DNA of 64,000 nucleotides from NCBI RefSeq assembly GCF_900496995.4, contig NC_044016.1, forward strand, positions 23,788,932 through 23,852,931. The letters run 5' to 3'. A program made the position numbers and the translations under genes. Below the pieces are notes generated by a model. It was not told the DNA's origin. It did no database searches and saw only the letters and a list, made by a program, of their open reading frames with translations. This DNA comes from Aquila chrysaetos chrysaetos (Eukaryota; Chordata; Aves; Accipitriformes; Accipitridae). Position 1 is the first letter of the stretch. Each line of letters opens with the position of its first letter. Shown here piece by piece: positions 24,101 to 39,100 of the stretch.

Positions 24101-27100
24101 TGCAGCTGAAATAGAGGACTGCAGGCTCTCACTCCAAACTGCTAAACAAAAGCACTACAACAACCAACTGTGTACATACCGAAACATTCAATATTCACAT
24201 CATATGTTTTCAGATCAAGAAAGCACTCTGATGAAAGGTGGTTGTCACTATATACCTGGGCACTGTGGACAGCAGGAGTCCTGTGTGCGGGTGGGGTTTT
24301 GACAAAGCAGCGGTGGACAGACTTCAGTCTCACACAGGACACGTCCACTGTGGCATGTACATTGTGTGCAAGAATCAATATTCCATGTCTCTCCTTCTAC
24401 AAAGTATTCCCCACCAGGAGCATGACAGATTGATGGACTGGTGAGCTCTGGCTTCTGCACAATTATTTCATCTGGAAAAACAGAAGTGGAAGACAGGCAA
24501 AATCAACTGTGACTCTAATGATTAACAAAGGTACGCAAGATTAGTATTTTCTGTTATTATTGAAAATGTTAGGGATAACAAAACCAGCTATAAATATATG
24601 CTTAATGAAGCTCTTTCAACCTTATGTCACTTTTGATTTTGTCACCTGCATCTCATGGAAAATGGGAAAAATATAAACAAGAAACAATTTGAGAATCAGT
24701 CTGAATAAATGCTAGTTAATATAAATCAGATAACGTCAAACATTCTTGGCATTTCAGAAAAAAATCAAACCAATCCGTGATGTAGGAATTCCAAGAGACA
24801 ACTGTCATTTTCTGAAAAATTATACCGATCAGTTTCTTAACTGCTAAATATTAGCATCAGTGCAATTCTTGAAAGGATGGATAAGTATGCTTCTTGTCTG
24901 GGATTTAGGAAGTCCAGATTCAGCTGTCTGCCTTTAAGTTTCCTGAGTGATATGTGTCTGTACTATCTGGTGCCAGTTTGGAAAAAACAAACAAACAAAC
25001 AAACAAAATGGCAAAGAAAAACACAGAATCCCCCACCCAAATCCCTAAAAACATATAAGCACTTAACACTGGTGGAAGTGCTTCATCACTTTGTTCCATT
25101 AAATAAATAAATAAATACATAATCTGCAGTCTTTGAAGTAATGACTGCACCGAAGGAGATGCCAGAGCGTGTATACTCATATTTCCAGTGACTGTATCTC
25201 ACCAAATGAACTTTAATTCCTTTTCACACAATTAATTACATTACCTCTACAGCCCTGTCTAAAAGACTCACCCGGCCTCTAACCCAGGCAGTTTAAAGAA
25301 TGGATTTGATCTCCTTCAAGTTAAGAAAGGAGCTGAAACTGTTTCCCTTATTCAGCATGAGCGTCCTCCAGTCGCTAGGGCATTAAAAAAAATGGGGGAA
25401 CTTTCTTTCCCTCTTGGTGTTTTAAAAGAAAAAAGAAACCTGTCCTGCACTTTGAAAGCGTTTAAGCAGTTAACCCTCAAGAACAGGTTATGCCACAAAC
25501 TGCATATTCTGCAGCTCTGACTGTGGCCCAGTATATAAACTGGGGGGGGATTTGGCTGGAGGGGACAGATTGCTGTTTGGGAACTAACTGGGCATGAGTT
25601 GGCAAGTGGTGAGCAATTGCATTGTGCATCACTTGTTTTGTATATTCCAAGCCTTTTATTATTAATATTGTAATTTTATTATTGTTATTATTATCTATTA
25701 TTTTCTTCTTTTCTGTTCTATTAAACTGTTCTTATCTCATCCCATGAGTTTTACTTTTTTTCTTGATTCTCTCCCCCATCCCACTGGGTGGGGGGGGAGT
25801 AAGCGAGCAGCTGTGTGATGCTTAGCTGCCAGCTGGGGATAAACCGTGGCAAAGACACACCACTCAATTATTTGTTTTCACTTCTGGAAAATATCAGTAG
25901 AACCCAAGGAACCTGAGTCTGGCCTATCTTACTCTATTCACAAAGTACTCGTGCATTTCTTCTTTCACGGAATTATTTTATTTCACTGATTCGCTTATGC
26001 TATTCTTTTCCTATCGCTCACTTTTATGAACCATATGTGATTCAGTAGCATTTACCTGAAGCGAGATTGCTGGTCTGCTGCCTTGTCACTGTTTGTTTTT
26101 TATTTCAGCTGGAACAATGTATTACATTTTATGCAATGGAATCCTAACCCGCTCGGCAAAGCAATACTAATTATTTTCTGGAAATTTTCTGAGTCATCTC
26201 CTTTGCATTTAGTTCCCTGCAAAGTCACAGGCCTGTTTTACTACAGCTCATATACTGTTCATAATCAGAAAAGCATAACCAGACAGTACTGCTGTACATA
26301 TGGTACTGCTTACTGCTCCCTTAGCAGCACTGATATTGATACAGCACTGCAACTGAATTGCTACAAACGTACAACTACTATATTCCTGAAGGAGCAACTA
26401 GCCAAACAAATACAGACTTTCTGGATAGCATGGTTCTGCAAAACACTAGCAGTTAATGGCCTTCTAAATCTTACAGGAAACATGGAGTTTTTCACAAGCA
26501 TTGCGACAATCCACTTAAACCTCTTAATATACAGAATCACAGTTATAATGAATGTTGTAGCAGTCAAGTTATATCTTGCTTTGTTGAAAACTAACCAAAT
26601 ATGGAATTGAATGTAACCACTTTTTTTTTTTCTCAGTCTGAAAAATGATCTCTGAGAGCTGCCACTTCCCTGTTGACAGGTTAACAGTGCAATTCAATTA
26701 GTACATCAGGATTGCTAATTATTTCAATATCCTTATGCCAGACACATTTGAGTGACGTGCTTACAGTCTCACAATTCCGAAGTTAATTCCTATTTACTGA
26801 GAGCTATGATTTTTTTTTTAACATCAGTGGGGAATCAATACATTGCAAAATAAAATCATAAGTACATTTCTAACAAATATAAAACCTCAGTGGGGGACTG
26901 GGACTAATTTGGCCATATTAATTCAGATACTTATATATGCAATCACTTTAAAAAAAAAAAGTGCTGTGTCTGCCCTAGCAATGTAAGAGTTTACACCAAG
27001 TGTGACTTCGCTAACACAGAAGCTAGGTGACTAGTACCTTGAAAGCAGGAAAGATGTCAGAGAAACCTACGCAGACTTTGTATCTCAAAGGAATGGACAC

Positions 27101-30100
27101 TACTGTGTAACTGCTCTTTTATACAAGAGACCAACATTGCTGGTGCTTAGAATCAAACGCCGATCTCATCCACAAGAAATGTACAGTGTGAGAAGATAGA
27201 TACTGCTGATCTCATACTGATCTTTTTTCCATGAACTGAACATTAGACTTATGAATGGATTTACCCAAACTTATTCTCTGTAAACAGAGCAACTAGCCAC
27301 TGGTGCTGCTGAAACACCAAAATTAACATTACTCTTATTTGAATGCTCTGAGGTGTTCTGTATGTGTTAGGTAGATCAATACGCACAAGTATGCTGATAG
27401 TAGAGTGAAATCAGGAATCAGTCTTGGGGACCTAATAACAGAATTGCTGAAACTGGAACAACCATCCTACATTTTAAATTTTGAATCTTGAATGTTTATT
27501 TAATGCAAGACTGACATGCCAACCTGTCCCCATCCATACAAAGTATACCATCCCCTACAACAGTACACAAATAATTGTGAAAAGGTGAGTGACTGCTGCA
27601 GGTACTCCACCAGTTCTGTGCAGCCCTGAATTCCAGCTAGTGCGAGTGGAAAATAACATCCCTGTCCAGTGACATGACTTTAGGAATATGATACTCTGTA
27701 TTTATTATTTGCTGTTTGGCTGCTCCTTCTGGAACAATATTCACAACTGAATCTTTTTGTTGTTGTTGTTTTCTTCTTCTTCTTTTTTTTTTTTCTTTTG
27801 CCACACTGAGGTTTCATGTGGAGAGAAGTGTACTATTTAAGACAGGCTGTGGATGTGTGTGTGCATGGGGAGCTGGAGGAAAGAATGACAATACCTGATA
27901 GGATGCATATGGACCAACACTGCATACTGCTGTGGCAAAAAAATGTGCTCCAAGCTGATAAAACACTAAGGCTCCCTTTAAAAATCTTATGATTTCTAAA
28001 TTCCCCATCAGACTAGCCAGGTACTCGATAATGGAAGAGAAGGATGAGTGAAGGATGGTTCCCCTAGTGTGCATACCTGCTGGGAGTATCCTCCTTAGTG
28101 TTTTCATCTCAGCTAAAAATTTCATTAATGGTTGTAATTACTAAGATGCTAAGCACCAAGAGCTCGGCCTCAGTAACCACTGCTAAATTATTTAGTATTG
28201 AAAACAGCTCTGGCTCCATGAAAGCCAGTGCCAAAAGCAACACCACGGCTGGCCATGGAACCACAGGAACCGCAGTGCCCAGTCTCGACACTAAGGGGAG
28301 GAGCGTGGTGGAGACTAAGAAAGGCTGAAAGGGAGACACACCTTTTGGACTCTCCCATCTTTTTGGCGACTGTGTTTTTCCAGTTCCACAAGGTGTGAAC
28401 GGGCTTGGAGATCACCCTTTGTCTAAGCAATCTAAAGAGATTGGTTATCTTAGGTCCTAGGGAGGATACACTCTGTCACTTTTAGAAAGAGGATCTGGCT
28501 GCTTATTTTGCCCCTAGGATTTCCTGTTCTTTAGGAAGAATTTGAAACAGTTTGTTAACTGCTTATATCCTGCCAGTGCTGTCTTACCATTTTGCTATTT
28601 ATAGTAGTATCATGAGCCTCGTTTTTCCTACTTGTAACGTGACTTCCAATAGTCATAGACAATATCACTGTATTACAACTTAATCTATTTAGCACATAAA
28701 ATGTAGGAATCATTCTGAAGACAGAGGGCATTAATCTTATACTCTACCCACACTCTAACATCTTTCATAGATGCTTTTCATATTAACACTTACTATTAAA
28801 ATTGTACTGGAATGCAGCATTAATTTTACTTGGCCTTCTCACCAAAAGCTTTAAAATAATCTTCTACTGCTGGTGGCACAGAAGCCTTTCCTCAAAACAC
28901 AGAATCATAAGGTTCAATTACTTAAGACATCTGTTAATGTATACTCCTTTGAGGGGTTGTGAAACAAAGAATCAGGAGATGAATTTGAATAAAACTCCAC
29001 TTCAAATTAAAAAAGAGAAAATGTAATGACTTATTTGCTATTATGGGTAACAAAATTGTAAATGAGTATGAATTCGTTATTATAGCTAATATAGACTAGA
29101 AAATTTTTCTAGTTTAAAGATTTCAATGTGTCAAAGATTAACATGTTAGGACCCACAGCATGCATATGCTTTAAATATGTAAGTTCCCACTTTTCACATC
29201 TGAGATCTTACTGAAAACCACTCATCATGTTATATTTGGGCATAGAAACTTTCATATATACCTATTACTGAATGACACATGAGATTATTTTCACGTATTA
29301 GGAAACAGAACGCAAGTGAAATGAAATCCTATTACAAAGCATATAGAAGAAGGCATGTTACCTGGACATGATGGGCAACACTGCCCTGGATGTATGGTGG
29401 GGTTGCCGCAATTAGGAACAGGGCAGGTGATCAAGGCACACATTTCCCGTCCATTGTGACAGTAACATTCCCTGCAGCCATCGTGCCAGCCCTCCTCATT
29501 CTCATGTCTGCGCCCATCCATTGACAGGCAAGAGCCTGTTTTAACAGGAGGCATAAGAGAAGCCATTGCCTCTGCACAAAATCAAAGGAAAATGAAGTGT
29601 CCTGATAAGCATGCGTTGCTTAGGAAGAAAGCACACCAACTTTATACCTGGATTGCATTCATTTTTAAAGCACATAAAAGACCAAGTGAACAATAATTCT
29701 ATCATTTACACTTAAAAATAAAGTAACAACACACATGAAACAATTAAAAGTTATACTGAAGGGGATGGTAGGATGTAGTAGAATGTATTTCCTTAGAAAA
29801 GACAATCACTTCTTTCTGTTACACCTATACTGCTTTTAATCATACAGAAATGCAGTACTGGCTAAATAACGTAAGAAAAAAGAGAAATGCAATGGAGGGA
29901 AATAGCAGAAAGCATGAAGCATATTTAAAATGAAATATTTAAATATTGCAGTTTATTAAGATTATCTATAATGTTATCTGATAGCAACCAGAATATAAAA
30001 GCATTTACAAGAGCTAAGGATGGTCTTATATCATGAATGACAAAAAATTACAAGCAAGTTCTAACAGGGTCATGCTAGATACTGGAAATATTTCATAAAA

Positions 30101-33100
30101 CACCTATGAGAAATTATTTGGTTACATTACTATGATAAATGAGATGTTTGGAAGATAACTGCTCTGACAATTTTATCCCTCATTCCTAGCTTCTACTGAG
30201 ATGAGAATACAGTAGCTTGGACTGCTGCATTACTTGCACTCAGCCAGAACAGGCAAGCAGTTGGTCTAGGGAGGATAAAGTCTCATTTGTACCTTAAGGG
30301 GTACTTAAGTGCTGCAGGATTCAGCCTCAAATCAGCAGAGTGAATTTAGAGCCCAACAGTCCCTCACCCACATGATGATGATGATGATGATGAAGGACTT
30401 AGGATCAGTTTGTCAGTGAACTGACTTGTTTTCAGTGGTATGTCAACCATTTTCTGCTGACACATATATATAACGTTATTTGTATTTAGTTGCTTATTTC
30501 ATTTTCTGTTTAAAAAAGGATGCAGTATGAAAAGTAGTAATATTTATATGTAATTTTAGTAAGGTGGGTTTTTTTTTTTTTTTTTTTACTAACATGCAGG
30601 TCAGCACTTCTTCAGCTGTGGCAGATCTATCAAGATCTGTGTCTAAGAACCACAAGCAGATGGTACAAAGTTAGTTTGATGCATGTTATCAGAATAAGAA
30701 CCCAATACACAGAAATTACATTAGTATACCATTTTGTGAAGTAAAGAAAAGCCATGGCATAAGGATAAAATACTTCTTAAAACAGACTTCATCCTATTGC
30801 ACAAACAGAAATACTATGAAAAAAGTTTATTCAGTTACTACACTTTTGTACTTCAGGATCAGATTATATATTAATTCCTATTTGAATTAGTATCACTGGA
30901 ATACGTTAAAATTATTATTGACACATATTGACAAAACAGGAATAACTGGATAACTACAGTTGTTTGAAATGATCTGGGATTACAGTAACTCACAAGAGAA
31001 AATGAGTCAGTAATGTGATATCACTCCAGAGAAGGCAAATTAAATCTAAGATACAAGTACAGGAGCATTGTAAATTTAAATGCCATACTACTATCTCTAC
31101 TAGTTTGAAGTTTTTGGTACTGCTAAAGGTCAAGATCCAGTTTTTTAACTGTAGTGAGAGACCAAAATAACTGGGTTTATTTGACTTAGGAAAAAACCCC
31201 AACCCCCAAAACATTTAGGGGGCTCCAGTTGCAACCCCTTAAATATTGCAAGAATTCTAAGGGGAATGGTGCTTAGCTGTTCCATACATCTGCTGAGCTT
31301 AGGACGAGAAGCAACTGGTTCAATTTGTAGAAAGGGCGACCGAAATATTACAAAATTTATTTTAAAATGTCACATATTGGTAACCACAGGAAAACTTATT
31401 TTAGAGAGTTGATTTTTTTTTTTTTTTTTTTTTTTTGGTCTTTTGAGAGTGGAGTTTCTTAATAAATTAAATCTTAGACAAACGTCTGTCAAGGATTATC
31501 CAGATACACTCTATTTTATGTGAGGGCAGAGAAATGGACTCTCAGTTTTCCAGAGGACTACCCCAGCCCTGCACTTCTATGGTTCTACTATCAATCCTAG
31601 TATAAGCTATTTCTGGCAGAAGCAATATAGAAAGTGGAGCTAATTCACAGGCAGGGGATTTACCCATCCCTTCCCCTTACTTAGGGATTTTGGGTCAAAA
31701 TTTTAACAAGGATTCACAGCTCCCCCAGAACATACTGGTGATTGCTCTAATTATTCTTGGACAATTTGCTAATGAAGTGATGTTGAAGTGATACACTCAT
31801 GGCTTGGTATCTTTATGATTATGGTAACAATAAATAGTCCTTGGAGAGGGATCAAGTTATTTTCACTAAATATTTGTGCATGTTTTAAAATCCATCCTTG
31901 TTAAGGAAAGCACTTAAAAGTGTGCATACACATAATTAGTAACCAAGAGTTGCATCTGTTTATAGTCTGGGATGCAGTTATGGCACGCCTAAGAGAACAC
32001 CTTGTGTATATTCTATATTCCATCACTGCATCACGACAATCAGGAAAAGAGTGTTGATTGTGAACATGAAGACACTTGACAAGATAAGTGATGAGGATTG
32101 TCTCGATGGGAATCTATTTGGCAGTTAGCCTTTGAATTTAATTTTGAAATTTTTTTATTTCTAGTAAAAGTCATATATTGCAGATTATGTCAGTGAAATC
32201 TCTCTCTACTCATATCTGCACGGTACATTTATAACATTTCAAATTTTTTTTTTCTAGAAGTCTTTAAGTTTTGTTATAATTATCTGCAGTGTACGATGTC
32301 ACGTGGAGAAAATATAATGTCGGATCTGTCTATTTATATAATTGCATGTTTACAGGAAAGTGACCTCAGGAACACTTTCTTTCAGTCCCATGTTCCCATA
32401 GCTTGTCTTATTATATTTTATCATTTTTTAAACTGCAAAAGAAATAGCTGCTAAAAAAAGTTAAGAATGCAGTCATTACACAAAGCAATGGGAAAATACT
32501 CAAACTTACTTGTCTATAGCTAGAAATCAAAACACGCAAGTAAGAATCAAAGAAAATAAGCATGAAAGAGCAGTTAGGATCAGAGAGCGCCTGAGCACAA
32601 ATGGAAAGTTATTAAGTGCAACACATGGAGATAAGCAATGAAGGAAGTCTGATACCCAGAGTAATACAAAACACAAACTGAAAATATCTTAAAAATGAGA
32701 CATGTTAAAAGCAGCACAAAACTAAAGCAAACAGCTAATGAACATCTTAATCTCAATCTCCCCCTCGAACTTGGTGGTTACAAGTTTGGGATGTGGCACA
32801 TGTGAAATCTTTAGCTTAAGAATATCCAGCCCTTTCTCCTGGGTGAGCGTTCTCTCTACAAATTGTTCCTCGAGACCACCTGAGAAGTGTCCAAAAAAAA
32901 GCACTCTAATTTTAGGTGGTGTACAGGGCATCTACCAAATCCAAAGCTTGAGTTTGTAAAGATGATGAAGAAGCTAAGATGAACACTGCTACTGACCACC
33001 CCCCACCCCCCTCACCAGCTTATTTCTAGTAGTTACTTATTAACACACGGATCTAATTTTTATTAGTGATAACAAACTGATTTCTCTGACTTTGTAATGG

Positions 33101-36100
33101 GATGAAAGTGGAGCAGAGGCTTTCTGTTGAAGCCAAGATAAACACAGATAATAACAAATACCTGCAAAACAATACACTCCTTTGAGCAAAATTGAAGCAA
33201 ATCTCCCACTAGTTCCCATATTTCAATTCTTACATATTCTGTGCAGTATCCCTTTTCTTTTGCTCTAGCTTGCAGCTGCTTTGAAAACAAGCTGTAATTG
33301 GAGGTGAACTCGCACGTACCTCTGCACTTGCAGATAACACAGCCGTGACTGTTCTGCTGGAAGCCCATCGGACAGATTTTACCACAAGGCAGGTCTGGGC
33401 ATTTCTTACACCGACAGATTTCACACCCATGCTTGTTCTTCCTAGATGACCAAAATAATTTGTGAAAGGTCAGCAGGTCACTTTAAATATCTACATGTCA
33501 TGATCTTTAAAGCAAAACCATCCCCTCAAGAAGTGACTGATCAAGTAAAGAAAATTATTGCAACTGTCACCCTTAGGTTCAGTGGGTCTATGTGGTGTAC
33601 AGCTCTCCATCCCTGGCACGTGCTCCCTCCATGTGACTGGCAAAATCTCTGCATTTGGTACTTTCAAGCTATAGCAAATAATACAGACATATGTGCTTGT
33701 TACTACTATCAATGATAAATTCTTTTTCAAGTGAAAAAGTAGAAAGAAAAACTTCTACAGCTGTGAAGAAGTTGGAGGGGTAGGTAGGAATCTGTTATAA
33801 TTACTACACTTTTATAACACAAATTGCTGCTAACTTTCTTCCTCCAACAATAGGTAAAGTACAGCAGATTTCCTCTCTTGCATATCAGAACTACAGCGAG
33901 ATTTCTGAAAACGTGAATCAGACACAAAGCTTACTTGAAAACTAGCATGTGGAATGCCAATAACCCATGTAAAAAGTAGCAGACACACAGTAATATATTT
34001 TGAAACAGAGAAAACCAGAGAACTTTTCAGCAGAGTACAAAGAATCAGGAACACAAATTCTTCCAAAGCTTCCAGGTGAAGCTAGGCAGGAGTCTAGAGC
34101 ACCACTTGACAGTTAACCTCTTCACAGCGCCATAAACATGCTGCTTCTGAGAATCCTATACTGAATATTTGCTTGGTTTTTTTCAGGAAGACAGATAATA
34201 CCATTCAAACTTTAGGCACAAGCATACTATTTCCCTTCATATACAGAGAGAGTAATTTTCTGTGCCTTCCCAAGATGCAGGAGGAAAAAGAAAAGCTGTA
34301 GTGAAGAAGTTCAAGACAAAGAGGGGAAAAAAAAACCCAATAAATGATTTTCATGAGTCTGCTGTTAAACATATTGCTCCAACAAGGTAACTCACTAAAA
34401 TTGGGAAAAACATTTATTGGGAAACTGACAGATCCCTCACTGAATACTACACCATTAAATGCACACCAGTTTCCCCCAAAACAAAGACAAGACATGGGAA
34501 GTTAAAGAAGAACATCTAGAGGGATAGAGAAGAAATAAATTATTTAAATCTCTAGAAAGCCTCACTTAAAGCTCTGGAAAACTTCATTTAATTTTTAGTT
34601 AAAAAGCTAAGGAAAACAAATCGTTACATAGTAGGATGGAAGAATGAAAGACTTTCTGTCCTCCTATCCATCTATTTTTTCCTCCTTAATCTTTGTAACC
34701 ACAGCCCTTTTAATATCAAAAGAAATGCTTCTTTCCATTAATGTGTAGAGCTTTCAAACAGTGAACTCTATTGAGCAGGTTTTTCTCAGACAATTGTGAA
34801 AAGGTTTTGGTTTCTTTAAAGATGCATGAACTCAGATCTTAATTACTAACCTTTGACAGTCTTTAAAAAAAACAAAACAAACCTCAAACATGATGATTAC
34901 TCCTTAACTTTTCATTCTCTAATATACTTTTATATATATATATTTATTTTTTTTTGCTTCTTTAGTCTCCTATTTGTGACCAAAGTTTTACATTAAAATA
35001 GAGATTTGTATTCCATTACATCCCATGCTTTTGATGGTCATAACAGGCTTGTAAGTCACACAAGGCTTGCTATTTTAGAAAAGAAATTGGCACGGTAGCA
35101 GTAAAGAACCAAACAAATGTACTATAGAGCTGCAAATCTAAGTAATTTTAGCACCAAAGTAAGACTTGAAATGAAATAATCTTAAAGTAGTTCTTACCAC
35201 AATTTTAGCCCTTTATGCTACAAGCTGTTACATACATAGTTATTTTTAAATGTTATTCATTTTATTCAGTGCAATTATTCATATATTTTGTAGACAGTGA
35301 CAAGATTAAGGTGCTTCTTTCCAATGTGTGTTTGTTGTGGTGGTTTTTGTTGTTTGTTTGTTTTAAAGTACAATCATCTTAAGACTTATTAAACAGTCAT
35401 CATTTAAAAATACTAGCCAAGTGTTGTGCATAATTAAATTACATTCTACATTTAAAACCAGAATTTAAACTGAAGATTATTTTCCAATTAGCTTAAAGAA
35501 GTTTAAAGTTCAGATTTTTTCAGGTATACAAAAATGCAAGAGAAAGATCATCCCCAAAACAGGGTTCCTAAAACACTAACATCAGCTTGAAATGAACTTG
35601 TTTTTAAAACTTCTTTATCTTACTCCCAGCTACCATACTATGCCCATTAATATTTGCTATCATTTCTAAAATGCTTTTGCTACCTAGTTCACATAGATTT
35701 TCTAATAAAACTCTTTTATGCACACTTTAGTTTAAAAAACAGAGAGAGAGAAAGAAGTGTGTTTTAAATTATCCAAGTAGAGAAAACACATAGAGAAAGT
35801 TGTAATTTTCCTCTGTAGGTCAATATACTACATACAGGCTAAAAACTACTACTCTTTACAACAAGCAGTGCAATCCTGTGAGAGGCTGAACATTATCTTT
35901 TTAATAATGTTTTCTATTTGAAGACAAGCCATGTGGTTTAATGCTACCCCGTGGAGCATTCCTGACCTCTGTCATGTTTTCACCAACCTCCCACAACTCC
36001 TCTGAACGGGATACGGTAGGATGGGGCAGACAGCATGCCTTGGACTGGGGAATGCCTTGGGAAGTCAATTAAATGGTCGAGAAATCTGATACTCTGTGAG

Positions 36101-39100
36101 TCAATGTATGATCAAGGTGTCATTTTATCATGTCTAGGGCTTCAAATGAATAGTTGTGTATTGCAAGATTCAGTATTTACGCTTTTTAACTTTAACTTGT
36201 TTACCATTCTTCTTCCTTTTCACTAAATTCCAGATACTTTCCATTTCCGAAGAGCTGAGTTTCCATTTCGAAGCGTATTACTTTGTAATTTTAGTTTTCC
36301 TCAGGTATACAAAGTAAGCCTAGTAAATCTAGGAAATAAAAGTCTGTCTTACTATTTTCTTCTTCAACATCATAAACCTTAATATTTTTCTAAATTTTTT
36401 CCTACTCTTATATAGAATCATAGAATCATTTAGGTTGGAAAAGACCTTCAATATCATCGAGTCCAACCATCATCCATGCCCACTAAACCATGTCCTGAAG
36501 TACCCCGTCTATGCGCTTTTTGAATACCTCCAGGGATGGTGACTCAACCACTTCCCTGGGCAGCCTATTCCAATGTGTGACAACCCTCTCAGTAAAGACA
36601 TTTTTCCTGATATCCAACCTAAATCTCCCTTGCCGCAACTTGAGGCCATTTCCTCTCGTCCTATCTCCAGTCACCTGACAGAAGAGACCAGCACCCACCT
36701 CACTATGACCCCCTTTCAGGTAGTTGTAGAGAGCGATAAGGTCTCCCCTCAGCCTCCTCTTCTCCAGACTAAACAGCCCCAGCTCCCTCAGCCACTCCTC
36801 ATAAGACTTGTGCTCCAGATATGACAGTATCACACAATTTCTTAGACACTGTCTGCTTCCTCCACAAGTTTAGAAAATCACTGGGATTTGCACCTGAAAT
36901 TTGTATCCTTTAACAGATTACCCTTGACACATGATCTACACTGAAAAGTACCTGCGCCTAGGACTAAGCATCTCTGTATTTAGAGTGCTCTTGCAGCTCA
37001 TGGACAATACTTATAAGGCCTTTTCCTACCCTTCTCAGAAACCGAGACATCAGTTCTTTATTACAGGAAATCATTTCAGCAAAATGAATAATTTGATCGA
37101 TTTCTTTATATAAAGCTAGGCCCATCTATCTTTTTTCTTTTCAGTCCTCTTTGATTTTCATTCAGAAGACTGAACCATTTCTGGGTAGATAGACAGCACT
37201 ACTGCAAGCTTCAGGTATGTCCACACTGAAGAAGATGGCACGGACACCTTCAAATTTCCCCATACAACCAGCTAGATTACTATTGACACATACCACAATA
37301 ATCCCCGTAAGTGCTTAGGCACAGGTATCAGCAGGATAATACCACAGATCACACAAACTAAGGGACCTATAGGTTGAGAGGATTGCACTCAAACACAGAA
37401 AATCAGTTTAATAAGGTACAAAGTATATTACGCTCCATTCTTGGGTTCTTATCCTTCTCATTTTTAGAGATTTCTCCTTTAAGGCCTTTCAAAATAATGC
37501 AGGCATATCTCACCTAAAGTGCAACAAGAGAAGACCAACAGAATTATTTCAGATTTTTTGCTGTTGTCCAAAAAGGTATTCTTGATGATTTATACTGGTG
37601 TGTCATAGTGTACCCTTAATATCACAGGTCAAATTCAATGCAATCTGAAGGTCATCTTCCAGTTATACACAAGGATCTTCCTCATCTTTGTTTAAACCTT
37701 TCTTTAGAAAACCAGTTGTCACAATTCACGAGAGACCATGAAAGTCAGACCTCTCAAACCAAGTAACAAGTTTCTGAATTAATCAAAGTTCATTAATTCA
37801 TTAATTAATTCATTTAACATGGAACAGCCAACTTCATTGCAAAACTAACAATACTAAGAAGTAACATAGAAGACAACAGTAAAGAGAAACCTTTGCTTAA
37901 GAAAAGAAAGTAAAAATCAGAAGTTGCAGAGTAAAAATGTATGTAAGCAGAAGTAAGGGGTGCATCTTTACTGAAAGCTAAGGAAGAAAACAGGACCAAA
38001 GAAAATACTATTCTTTTTAGCTGTTATACACTGTCTGGTGACTAATGAGATAGACTCAAATCAAGAACATTACTGCCAGTCACACACACTGGGAGCACAG
38101 GCCCAGGAATGGAAATTTACTGTCTTATCTTAAAAGAATATTTGCTTCTTCCTGAAGATTCAGAATTTTGAAGGTAAAAAAATACTCAGTTCACCACAGG
38201 TTATTAAGGTCTCTACTATGTTCCACTTAAAGTTTTAAAAATATTGTTCACTTTCCTCTAAACAAAAATTACAGTTTAATATAACCAAACGAGACAAACC
38301 TGCTTATTATGCGAAAGAATGTGTCTTCCTAAATCCATGTTGTTTGGAAAGGTATTGTACAATAAACTAAAAGAATGTAGTGGTAACCTTAACACATTTA
38401 CACAAACAAAACACATTAATAGTAAATGACTTTGGTAAGTATAGTTCAGAACAATCTTTATCAGCAGTAGAAAATAATTTTTAACACTTTAGGGTGACAT
38501 CTACATTGAGACTGCCAGTAAAGAAAACCAGTAGTAGTAAACTGAAAGAAACCAAAAGGAGAAACAAACCTGACTGCTCTAGATACCGCAGCTGGAATGG
38601 AAGTAAACACCTAGACCTTGGTTCATGAACATGTTCAGGCTATTTCCATGCAAGTCCAAAAAGGCAATGACAAAAGACATTAAATAGCCCTTATTTAATG
38701 CTTTTCTCATATTATAACTTTTGAATAGGCTAAAGCAAATGGCCTTGAAAATAATTTGTTTATGCACTTGTTAATTGATTAAATTAAAAAATGCTTTTCC
38801 TGTTCCAAGCAGAACGATACTCAGTCACGCTAAGTGAACAATACAAAATTTTGTAGTTCATACCAACTGTCTCTCCTATTATGCAAACACATGCATACAA
38901 AACAGAAATAAAAAGAAATCTTCAGATATACAGTCTGGAGACTGCCAAACTCACATCCTGTACTTGCTACTGAAGATGTGTTATGCATCATGAACAAAAA
39001 AGATGGCTTCCATCTTTGTTGGAAATAGCAATGAAATATATTCTGATGGTCATTATTCAGAATTTTTCTCTCTTCTGTGCCAAAGTTCAAAATCAAATTT

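Larger units (their letters stand above)
24472..29361 (-). other. CRIM1 intron between VWC3 and VWC4 exons
   Basis: 4890 bp. It holds the LTR fragment at 25.5-25.85 kb, AAAC and AAAT microsatellites near 25.0-25.1 kb, and an unassigned plus-strand frame of 175 codons at 26083-26610. Confidence 0.85.
29572..33319 (-). other. CRIM1 intron between antistasin 4 and VWC3 exons
   Basis: 3748 bp. It holds an ATG triplet repeat (30372-30392) and two long T runs (about 30569-30587 and 31413-31436). No interspersed element recognised. Confidence 0.85.

Noticed and set aside
29095..29113. Short perfect palindrome (9-bp arms around one base)
   Set aside because: Arms this short in AT-rich DNA are expected by chance.
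32722..32931. Minus-strand 69-codon frame with a protein-like look
   Set aside because: No family recognised, no splice context fitting CRIM1 phases, and the adjacent CRIM1 exons already join without it.
37788..37815. Repeated attaattcatt motif
   Set aside because: Short AT-rich low complexity without further structure.
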